In this document: piece by piece, positions 1 through 5,120 of the stretch | Numbering within the stretch: the first letter of the stretch is position 1 | How the letters are laid out: each line of letters begins with the position of its first letter | The notes under the pieces: generated by a model | The model's database searches: none | The model's input: the letters and a program-made list of their open reading frames with translations, nothing else | Told to the model about the DNA's origin: nothing | Translations under genes and position numbers: made by a program | Assembly (NCBI GenBank): GCA_038520475.1 | Contig: JBCBLF010000264.1 | Span: 1 to 6,523, forward strand | Direction of reading: 5' to 3' | From: JBCCWF01 sp038520475 | GTDB taxonomy: Bacteria > Cyanobacteriota > Cyanobacteriia > CAKZMO01 | Length of the DNA: 6,523 bases

Positions 1-129
1 CGAGCCTTTCACGTAGATGGTCCGTACGGCTGCATCGTGCAGGGTCGCCATGTACTGATATTGAGATTCGAAGGGAACTTCAGCCCAGTCCGAGTCGTAG
101 CTGGTACGCTCTGGCAGGCATAAGAGCAT
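1..129 (-). pseudogene. P-type cation ATPase fragment (nucleotide-binding domain), 5'-truncated, runs off the window
   Basis: On the minus strand a frame stays open from 159 (after TAA at 162-160) to the window edge, with its first ATG at 129. Its 43 readable codons contain VPFESQYQYMATLHD (residues 18-32) and IYVKGS (38-43). This is the conserved core of the ATP-binding N domain of P-type ATPases, with Phe20 expected to stack on adenine and Lys41 of the KGS/KGA motif in the ATP pocket. In a complete pump this lies several hundred residues in, after four membrane helices, the actuator domain and the phosphorylated DKTGT motif. None of those can be present, because the WD40 gene starts 6 bp upstream on the same strand. 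No ribosome binding site precedes the ATG. I infer a remnant lacking its 5' half. The 3' part lies outside the window. The family call is fairly sure; pseudogene status is inference, and an assembly join is the alternative. Confidence 0.7.
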
Positions 130-134
130 ACAAG

Positions 135-1619
135 CTAGCTTGATGCGGGGGTCCAGAGTTTAATCGTGCGATCGCTACTTCCACTGACGAGAAACGTTCC
201 ATCAGGACTAAAGGCAATCGTATTGACGCTTCCATCGTGGCCCGACAAGAGACCTTGTGCGTTGCTCGGCGACCACAATCGAACGGTGCGATCGCCACTG
301 CCACTGGCAATAAGTTGTCCTGTTCCATTGAGGGCGACCGAATGAACGGCTTCCTGGTGCCCGTCAAACTGACAAAGACTCTCTCCTGTTTCAGCATCCA
401 AGCGCTGAACGGTTCCATCAATTCGTCCAACCCATAAATCACGACGATTTGGGCTAAACTCAAGGGCTAACGCATCATGTATGGTGCTCAACGAGGGCCG
501 GGTACATAAACCTGTTTGCATGTCCCAGGTAATAATGCGATGAGTGCCGTCGCTACTCGCCAAGGTCAGCCCATTAGGATTAACGGCGATCGCCCGCACA
601 GACGCTCGATGATCGTTCAAAATATAGAGCAACCCTCGATGCTGCACATGCCAAAAGCGAATTGAACCATCTGCACTACCGCTGACAATGACCTTTCGAT
701 TTGGGCTAAATGCAACAGTTAACACTGGAGCCGTGTGTCCTGTAAAAACATGAACTAGGCTACCTGTGCGAATGTGCCACAGTTTGACAGTGCCGTCTGC
801 ACAACCGCTTGCGATGAGTTGACCATCGGAGCTGACCGCGAGCCCATGGACGGCATGGCCCTGTCGAACTAATCGGCTAAGCTGTCGACCCTTAGAGATA
901 TTCCACACGTAAATTGCTCCATCAAGGCCGCTACTCACCAGCACCTTGCCATTTTGAGCAAATGCGACATCTGTCACAGCGTCGGTATGACCAGAAAAGG
1001 TTTGGGTGCATCGCCATGATGCGACTGAAGTAGAGGAAGATTGATTCGGTGTATTTGTTTGTTTTGTATGGGTTTGCGTTGAACGAGCAGACTGAGTTGA
1101 TTGCTCACGACGAATTCGTAACGCCTGTTCAAGCTCAATCTGACGTGCCCGATCACGATCAGAATTAGCTCGATGACTAAATCCAAGGGATGAAAACATC
1201 AAGCTGCGGAGATGATAGGCTTCGACATAGTCTGACCTTAATCGAATCGCGATGGATAATGCATCAGCAGCATCTTGATATCGTCCAGCTTTAGCCAAAT
1301 CCGATCCTTCTTGAAAATAGGTTTCAGCACTGGTGTGATTTGTTTGATAGGTGACCTTAGAGGAGGTTGAAGTCTTAGACGATGGCGAACTCGAGCTTGC
1401 CCGAGCGTGAGCCTGTTCTGTCCCATGTTCACGAAAATAGGCGTAGGCAATATTCAAGACCTTGATGCGTTCCTCTGCTTCTTCTTGCTTATGAGGATCG
1501 TCAGGAAACCGGTCTGGATGCCACCGCATTGCTTGTTTTCGATAAGCTTGTTTCACCTCTTCTAACGTTGCACCAGGCTGAAGTTCGAGAAGCTCGTAAT
1601 ATGACAAAATGTCGTCCAT
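135..1619 (-). CDS. J-domain / TPR / WD40 seven-bladed propeller fusion protein
   Basis: The 494-residue protein is probably cytoplasmic, with no signal peptide or membrane segment. Residues 1-66 form a J domain with the HPD motif at 34-36, which in this family stimulates the ATPase of Hsp70 (DnaK). A Ser/Thr-rich linker (70-97) leads to a TPR pair (about 98-165), then a second polar linker (166-200). Seven WD40 blades follow, at about 205-241, 247-283, 289-325, 331-367, 373-409, 415-451 and 455-490. Six have clear GH...W/F-type ends; the fifth is degenerate. Seven blades make a closed propeller, so the gene is complete. There is no Gly/Phe region or zinc finger, so this is not DnaJ itself. 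I infer an adaptor that brings DnaK to targets bound by the TPR and propeller. The ATG is fixed by an in-frame TGA directly before it and by the J domain beginning at once. The substrate is unknown. Confidence 0.93.
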   Translation of the reverse strand: MDDILSYYELLELQPGATLEEVKQAYRKQAMRWHPDRFPDDPHKQEEAEERIKVLNIAYAYFREHGTEQAHARASSSSPSSKTSTSSKVTYQTNHTSAETYFQEGSDLAKAGRYQDAADALSIAIRLRSDYVEAYHLRSLMFSSLGFSHRANSDRDRARQIELEQALRIRREQSTQSARSTQTHTKQTNTPNQSSSTSVASWRCTQTFSGHTDAVTDVAFAQNGKVLVSSGLDGAIYVWNISKGRQLSRLVRQGHAVHGLAVSSDGQLIASGCADGTVKLWHIRTGSLVHVFTGHTAPVLTVAFSPNRKVIVSGSADGSIRFWHVQHRGLLYILNDHRASVRAIAVNPNGLTLASSDGTHRIITWDMQTGLCTRPSLSTIHDALALEFSPNRRDLWVGRIDGTVQRLDAETGESLCQFDGHQEAVHSVALNGTGQLIASGSGDRTVRLWSPSNAQGLLSGHDGSVNTIAFSPDGTFLVSGSSDRTIKLWTPASS

Positions 1620-1661
1620 TCAGGTAATCCACCAACCGTTAGCTGGGATGCAACAATGCAT
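1620..1661 (-). CDS. Possible 13-codon leader ORF coupled to the J/WD40 gene
   Basis: An ATG at 1661 opens a short frame reading MHCCIPANGWWIT. Its TGA (1622-1620) is followed with no gap by the ATG of the J/TPR/WD40 gene. The best Shine-Dalgarno sequence in the region, AAGGAG (plus-strand 1665-1670), lies 3 nt before this small ATG, tighter than usual, and over 40 nt from the large gene's ATG, which has none of its own. A 6-bp hairpin, GATGCA-TTGT-TGCATC (1647-1662), covers the small start codon. This arrangement suits translational coupling by re-initiation. The paired Cys and paired Trp codons are noteworthy but may be chance. Many cyanobacterial genes lack a Shine-Dalgarno, so this remains tentative. 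Confidence 0.25.
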   Translation of the reverse strand: MHCCIPANGWWIT

Positions 1662-1753
1662 CTACTCCTTCCATTTTGACGATAAAGTCTTAAAACCGTC
1701 ATCCTCGTTGATAACTAAATCCTGACCTCACGCGACAGTCATCTCAGAACGAT

Positions 1754-2218
1754 ATGAATAAAGTTCTCTATCTAGCTAATCCTTACGGATTTTCAGCTCA
1801 ACAGCGGACATTACTACTTCCGCCAATTATCCAAGCATTGACGAATCTCGGAGCAGAGGTATGGGAGCCGTTTGATCGAAATAATCAGGTGGACATGTCA
1901 GCAGAAGGATGGGCCTATCGCGTTGCTCAAGCTGATGTCGAAGATGTGAGACATTGCGATGGAATTTTCGCCATTGTGAATGGCACTCCGCCAGATGAAG
2001 GCGTTATGGTCGAGCTTGGAATGGCGATCGCCCTTCGAAAGGCGATGTTCTTATTTCGTGATGATTTCCGCCGATGCAGCGATAGCGAAGCCTATCCTCT
2101 CAATCTCATGGTCTTCGCTGGACTCCCGGAAAAAGACTGGCAGCGATTTTACTACACCTCAGTCGCAGACATCGCATCACCCGACAAAGCCCTCGTTCAA
2201 TGGTTGCAGTCAATGTAA
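1754..2218 (+). CDS. Nucleoside 2-deoxyribosyltransferase-like protein
   Basis: This 154-residue soluble protein matches the nucleoside 2-deoxyribosyltransferase superfamily in size and motif order. The N-terminal strand MNKVLYLANPYGFS (1-14) forms the substrate-binding loop. The Asp-rich segment ADVEDVRHCDGIFAIVNG (60-77) follows, then PPDEGVMVELGMAIALRK (79-96). Within the last motif Glu87 (VELG) sits where the family has its catalytic glutamate, which forms a covalent deoxyribosyl intermediate. An Asn-Leu-Met segment (117-119) resembles the conserved C-terminal Asn. Characterised members move 2-deoxyribose between bases in nucleoside salvage; others hydrolyse nucleotides, so the substrate here is open. 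The gene is divergent from the J/WD40 gene across 134 bp. I see no clear Shine-Dalgarno or promoter. The next plus-strand gene is 419 bp away, so it is probably transcribed alone. Confidence 0.82.
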   Translation: MNKVLYLANPYGFSAQQRTLLLPPIIQALTNLGAEVWEPFDRNNQVDMSAEGWAYRVAQADVEDVRHCDGIFAIVNGTPPDEGVMVELGMAIALRKAMFLFRDDFRRCSDSEAYPLNLMVFAGLPEKDWQRFYYTSVADIASPDKALVQWLQSM

Positions 2219-2246
2219 CGTTGATGCAACGTATATTTAGATACGT
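2218..2246 (+). repeat. Two overlapping hairpins just after the deoxyribosyltransferase gene, possible weak terminator
   Basis: ACGTTG-ATG-CAACGT (2218-2232) and ACGTAT-ATTTAG-ATACGT (2229-2246) are perfect 6-bp inverted repeats that share bases 2229-2232, so only one can form at a time. They begin at the stop codon. The stems are AT-rich and no T run follows, so termination would be weak or factor-dependent. Confidence 0.3.
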
Positions 2247-2480
2247 ATGATGATTGACTGGGAACTCTACACTCATGGCTGGTCGTAACACCATTCCGTA
2301 GGCACACAGCTCTATGGACCATGGCAATCTAAGGCATTTATGGACTGCGACTTGGAATGTTAGTTTGCAAGCGCTATTTTCATTCATTACTGAAGATTGT
2401 GATGTGCTGATTAAATCAATCTACTGTAGACAAACCTACCAGGGTGTGGTCGGGTGTCAGGGTACGTTTACCTATCCGAT

Positions 2481-2575
2481 ATATCGTTCTACGTTTTCAC
2501 GTTAGGCATTTTGTGAATGTGAAATCCCTGCTCTTTTGGGATTTCACATCCAAGCCTACCCCTGTAGAACGGTAT
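2481..2575. repeat. Nested three-tier inverted repeat upstream of the unknown gene
   Basis: The inner stem is a perfect 12-bp inverted repeat, ATGTGAAATCCC (2517-2528) and GGGATTTCACAT (2538-2549), with a 9-nt loop. A middle stem pairs TAGGC (2503-2507) with GCCTA (2554-2558). An outer stem pairs ATATCGTTCTAC (2481-2492) with GTAGAACGGTAT (2564-2575), with one G-T wobble. The three are concentric, giving one long hairpin of about 95 nt. No T run follows on either strand, so it is not a standard intrinsic terminator. It could be a structured leader or small RNA, a palindromic repeat element, or a regulator site. What is seen is the pairing; the role is unknown. Confidence 0.6.
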
Positions 2576-2596
2576 GAGACTGCCATTGCTTTTCTA

Positions 2597-2613
2597 CCCT
2601 CTTCAAAAGAGGG
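2597..2613 (+). promoter_or_regulatory. Leader hairpin before the unknown gene
   Basis: CCCTCTT-CAA-AAGAGGG is a perfect 7-bp stem with a 3-nt loop, ending 10 nt before the Shine-Dalgarno sequence of the 2638 gene. No T run follows it. In a transcript starting further upstream it would lie in the 5' leader and could affect ribosome access or RNA stability; that role is inferred. Confidence 0.4.
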
Positions 2614-2623
2614 ACAGCCGTAA

Positions 2624-2629
2624 AAGGAG
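2624..2629 (+). promoter_or_regulatory. Strong ribosome binding site for the unknown gene
   Basis: AAGGAG lies 8 nt before the ATG at 2638, inside the longer purine run AAAAGGAGAGA. It is the best-spaced Shine-Dalgarno in the window and fixes the start of the 370-codon gene. It also suggests that the gene is expressed at a fair level, unlike its neighbours with weak sites. Confidence 0.8.
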
Positions 2630-2637
2630 AGACAGCT

Positions 2638-3750
2638 ATGGTTAATCTGAAAAAAAAGCTTCGTAAAGCATCAAAGAAAGCGAAAAAGTCTGTTGATAAG
2701 GCGACAGATAAAGTTACTCAAGAGGTAAAAGAGACCGCTAAACAGACGACTAACACGGTAACTAAAGAGGTCACGGAAGCATCTAAGGAGGTTAAACAGA
2801 CGGCTAACACAGTAGCTGAAGAGGTCACGGAAGCGTCTAAGAAAGTTGTTAAATATGGAGGCAAGACCTTCAATCAGGTTACAGGTGCCATCGAGGAGTC
2901 GGTTGATAAAGCTATCGACTATACGAAGGATGATCTAAAGACCGCCGTAAAATACGCTGAGAAAAAATGGAACCAGGGAGCCGACTGGGTTGAAGATCTG
3001 GCTAAAGATGCGATCAATGAAGCTTATCGAGCCGTGTACAAGCAATGCGTCGGCGACTATATCAAGTTTGTAGCAGCCATCGTTGAAGCCCAGACCAAAA
3101 TCTTCTCGAACGATACGAATATTTTGACTGAAATCCGCAACAACCTAGTCAACGGCCAGTTTTCAAAAAGCATGGATAACATGGCAGAACTGGTCGAGAG
3201 CGATGTCATGAAAAAATCAGTCGAAGCGGGACACAAGCTCTTTGGGACTTCGTTTATTGTTGCTGCTGACCTTAGCGTTGGAGTCACAACGTCTTCCAGT
3301 GTCACGTTCGGAGGTGGCGGAGCAATTGGGCTTACCTACATGCTTGATCACTACAATTCATACAAGCATAAAGCTTGTGTATTTACAGCTCTAGGTGGTT
3401 CGATTGGTGCTAGTACCTCGCAGCATCCTAGCGTCAGCGGAGAAATTGGTCTCAGTTTGGGATTCCTCGCCCAGGATCCCACCAATATCAGCGGTTGGTT
3501 TGTGGATGTCAGTGGTCAAGGTGAGTTTGATAACTCTTCGATGGGGCTCGGCCTATCGTGGGCACCTCCAGGTAAGAAGCCGCCATATGTTAAGCCTATT
3601 CCTGTCGCCGGAGTGACACGCCTAGGGTTTTCGGCCTCGCGATCGCTATCTGCAGCGACCGCATCACCCAACTCTAGCGCTTCCGCAACAATCGGAGGAA
3701 GCTACACCTGGATCATCCAGAAAATTAAAAACGATCGGTATCTCGGTTAG
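2638..3750 (+). CDS. Uncharacterised protein: charged helical N-terminus, Gly/Ser-rich beta C-terminus
   Basis: I do not recognise this 370-residue protein. Residues 1-72 are extremely rich in Lys, Glu, Thr and Ala, with almost no aromatic residues, as in LEA-like or apolipoprotein-like amphipathic helices. They include an 18-residue tandem duplication (35-52 and 53-70). Residues 73-200 continue as predicted helix with scattered aromatics. From about 203 the character changes to alternating small/hydrophobic, Gly- and Ser-rich stretches (GGGGAIGLTY, GGSIGAST, GEIGLSLGF, SMGLGLSW, ATIGGSYTW), which suggest a beta-meander or barrel. There are only two cysteines (137, 247). There is no signal peptide, lipobox or clear transmembrane helix. 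It has a strong ribosome binding site and is flanked by hairpins on both sides, with no operon partner. A membrane-associating, stress-protective or secreted effector role are all possible; none is supported directly. Reality of the gene is fairly sure. Confidence 0.85.
   Translation: MVNLKKKLRKASKKAKKSVDKATDKVTQEVKETAKQTTNTVTKEVTEASKEVKQTANTVAEEVTEASKKVVKYGGKTFNQVTGAIEESVDKAIDYTKDDLKTAVKYAEKKWNQGADWVEDLAKDAINEAYRAVYKQCVGDYIKFVAAIVEAQTKIFSNDTNILTEIRNNLVNGQFSKSMDNMAELVESDVMKKSVEAGHKLFGTSFIVAADLSVGVTTSSSVTFGGGGAIGLTYMLDHYNSYKHKACVFTALGGSIGASTSQHPSVSGEIGLSLGFLAQDPTNISGWFVDVSGQGEFDNSSMGLGLSWAPPGKKPPYVKPIPVAGVTRLGFSASRSLSAATASPNSSASATIGGSYTWIIQKIKNDRYLG
2740..2847 (+). repeat. Tandem 54-bp duplication inside the unknown gene
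   Basis: Units 2740-2793 and 2794-2847 abut exactly and agree at 47 of 54 positions. All seven differences are A/G exchanges. They encode KQTTNTVTKEVTEASKEV and KQTANTVAEEVTEASKKV. Eighteen residues equal five turns of an alpha helix, so a copy adds length without rotating the helical face. A more diverged unit may precede it (residues 17-34). Confidence 0.85.
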
Positions 3751-3799
3751 GCAAAATCGACGTATTGTTGTGATATCAACTTGAAGAATTGGTGCATCG

Positions 3800-3848
3800 T
3801 TTTATTTTTGTGAAACTGCCTCGTCAGGCAGGTTTCACAAAAATAAAA
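3800..3848. repeat. Long hairpin downstream of the unknown gene
   Basis: Left arm 3800-3821 and right arm 3826-3848 pair over 22 bp with a single unpaired G in the right arm and a CGTC loop. The core is GTGAAACTGCCT/AGGCAGGTTTCAC. The T-rich stretch lies in the upstream arm and the A-rich stretch in the downstream arm on both strands, the reverse of an intrinsic terminator. Its last two bases are also the first bases of the next hairpin. It may protect the 3' end of the transcript or be a repeat-element remnant. Confidence 0.6.
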
Positions 3849-3887
3849 AAAGGAGGTGCGATCGCCAAGCGATCGCACCTCCTTTTT
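3847..3887. terminator. Bidirectional intrinsic terminator made from two HIP1 sites
   Basis: A perfect 19-bp inverted repeat with a CAA loop: AAAAAGGAGGTGCGATCGC (3847-3865) and its complement (3869-3887). Each arm contains the HIP1 octamer GCGATCGC. Reading plus, the stem ends in TTTTT and would stop the unknown gene. Reading minus, it runs into seven Ts, an A and five more Ts, an excellent terminator for gloA. It sits between the two convergent genes. Confidence 0.9.
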
Positions 3888-3967
3888 CGTGATTGCCGTT
3901 GCCAGGTCAGATGGAACCCAGAAATTCCACAAAAAAGAGAGCTAATTCCACTGACAATTGCGCATGA

Positions 3968-4402
3968 TCAGTTTGCTAGTTGAGGTTCAGCTTTTTCTGA
4001 AGGATGAGCTGTCTGCTGTGTTTTGAGCTGAATCAACTCAATTTTATATCCACTGGGATCCTCAACAAACGCGATGACTGTTGTGCCATGTTTCATTGGA
4101 CCCGGTTCGCGAACAACCTTGCCGCCCTTGGTTTTAATCGCGTCACACGTTGCGTAAATATCATCGACACCAAGAGCAATATGCCCATAAGCATCGCCCA
4201 GGTTGTATGCGTCTTTTCCCCAGTTGTAGGTCAACTCAATTACCGTATGCTCAGATTCATCTCCATATCCAACAAAGGCCAATGTGAATTCACCACCGGG
4301 ATAGTCTTTCTGTCGAAGAAGCTTCATTCCCAGAACATCACAATAGAACGCCAATGATTCCTCAAGATTTCCAACACGCAACATCGTGTGTAGCATTCTC
4401 AT
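3968..4402 (-). CDS. gloA: Lactoylglutathione lyase (glyoxalase I)
   Basis: Glyoxalase I isomerises the hemithioacetal formed from methylglyoxal and glutathione to S-lactoylglutathione, the first step of methylglyoxal detoxification in the cytoplasm. The 144-residue protein has the two beta-alpha-beta-beta-beta units of the vicinal oxygen chelate fold. Its metal ligands appear at His5 (LHTMLRV), Glu56 (VIELTYNWG), His74 (GHIALGV) and Glu122 (KIELIQ), the same positions as in the E. coli enzyme. The short form without the eukaryotic insertions is typical of the Ni/Co-activated bacterial class. The C-terminal 15 or so residues are a polar tail. The start MRMLHTMLRV fits the family N-terminus. 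Upstream, GGGGAAA is at best a weak ribosome binding site. It is transcribed alone, converging on the unknown gene through the shared terminator and divergent from eno. Confidence 0.95.
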   Translation of the reverse strand: MRMLHTMLRVGNLEESLAFYCDVLGMKLLRQKDYPGGEFTLAFVGYGDESEHTVIELTYNWGKDAYNLGDAYGHIALGVDDIYATCDAIKTKGGKVVREPGPMKHGTTVIAFVEDPSGYKIELIQLKTQQTAHPSEKAEPQLAN

Positions 4403-5120
4403 ATTGTCTGTTTCCCCAATTGCAATTTCAAAAGACCACTAATCTCTTCTTGCAGATACCTGGGTGTATGAGTTGTGTCCACGCGCCCAGATCGTCTGAC
4501 CATTCTCAGAACTTACGCAAAGTCTGATATGTCTCATACCCATTTGTAAATGACAGGCTGCGCTACCGCTAACAACACACGCAAGCCTCACAACTACCAT
4601 TAATCTAGTGAACATCCTTATTGTAAGTGAGACTATCCAGAAGCATCAGAACGACCAAAGACACCGATTCAAGTATTTTTAGCAAAGAAATAATATTCGT
4701 GAAGAAGTAGCTGTTTTCCGCCAATTTGGCCGCAAGGCGCAACAAACCCTCCACAGTCTAAACATGATTCGTTAAGGGGGCTTGAAGATATGGCAACATT
4801 GCGCAATTCATCCGGTATAAGGTATATGCGATCGCCTTGCGTCCACTTTCTATCACCCCCTATCAATCATCATGTCGATGACAAATAGAGTGCTATAGAG
4901 TTTCAGGGCCATAGGAGTGAATCAGCATAGAAAAATCCTTGACGATTAAACACGATGTTGAAAATCTCTTGATTCTGAGGTAAGGCTCTGCTAACTTCAG
5001 ATGTCCACAGGATGAAAGGGCTTAAAACCCCTAACTGTTTTGTCCAGAGTTCATGTGTCGATACACGTCGTTTGAACGGTTGACCGCAAGTACTTTGTCG
5101 TTTTGAGGGATGGGAACAGC
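4403..5120. other. Long intergenic region between gloA and eno
   Basis: These 718 bp must carry the divergent promoters of gloA and eno. The only frame worth naming is the doubtful one at 4669-4866 minus, listed separately. An imperfect inverted pair, GGGTGTATGAG (4462-4472) and CTCATACCC (4533-4541), is separated by 60 nt. A TTGACG at 4939-4944 could be a -35 box for eno, but the bases 16-18 nt further on (AAAATCT) are a poor -10, so I do not call a promoter. The 5' leader of eno, if transcription begins there, would be about 150 nt. I see no RNA gene, insertion sequence or riboswitch. Confidence 0.6.
4669..4866 (-). CDS. Doubtful small ORF, possibly broken at a G5 run
   Basis: This 65-codon frame has no ATG: it could start only at TTG 4866, right after an in-frame TGA, with no ribosome binding site. 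The translation is nevertheless protein-like, with WTQGDRIYLIPDELRNVA near the start, a CxxC (CLDC), GGFVAPCG and an aromatic C-terminus (HEYYFF), and it spans a HIP1 site. Two ATGs at 4873-4868 lie in another frame that stops at once. Removing one base from the GGGGG run (plus-strand 4856-4860) would join them to this frame. It may be a decayed gene, a sequencing error or chance. I do not recognise a family. Confidence 0.3.
   Translation of the reverse strand: MIGGDRKWTQGDRIYLIPDELRNVAISSSPLNESCLDCGGFVAPCGQIGGKQLLLHEYYFFAKNT

Larger units (their letters stand above)
2219..2637. other. Intergenic region without a convincing gene
   Basis: This 419-bp gap separates the deoxyribosyltransferase gene from the unknown gene. 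The longest frames (a 63-codon one at 2314-2505 plus, another overlapping on the minus strand) give cysteine-rich, aromatic-rich translations with no recognisable motif and no ribosome binding site, so I do not call them. The region does hold structure. There is an 11-bp palindrome TGATTAAATCA (2408-2418) inside a weak promoter-like pair (TTGTGA at 2397-2402, TCTACT at 2420-2425, 17-bp spacing). There is a G-rich stretch (2444-2464), and further right the hairpins listed separately. The promoter of the downstream gene should lie here, but I cannot place it with confidence. Confidence 0.6.

Noticed and set aside
80..463. 127-codon frame on the minus strand overlapping the WD40 gene
   Set aside because: It lies out of frame inside the WD40 coding sequence, has no recognisable motif, and its 3' end covers the ATPase-like frame whose motifs are clear.
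2444..2464. G-rich stretch with three GGG runs, possible G-quadruplex
   Set aside because: Only three GGG runs plus one GG are present, so a stable four-strand structure of three tiers is not possible.
2314..2505. 63-codon plus-strand frame in the gap before the unknown gene
   Set aside because: No ribosome binding site and no recognisable motif; its end runs into the nested inverted repeat.
4503..4522. ACTTACGCA-type motif reminiscent of insertion-sequence ends
   Set aside because: No matching second end, transposase fragment or target duplication is visible, so it cannot be supported.
4439..4543. 34-codon minus-strand ORF (start ATG 4543) upstream of gloA
   Set aside because: No ribosome binding site, very short, no family recognised; it probably lies in the gloA promoter region.
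4939..4967. TTGACG with AAAATCT as an eno promoter
   Set aside because: The -35 is good but the -10 matches the consensus poorly; not enough for a call.
5103..5120. TTG start giving eno six more residues
   Set aside because: The extension covers the likely ribosome binding site (GAGGGA, GGGA), and family members do not have it.
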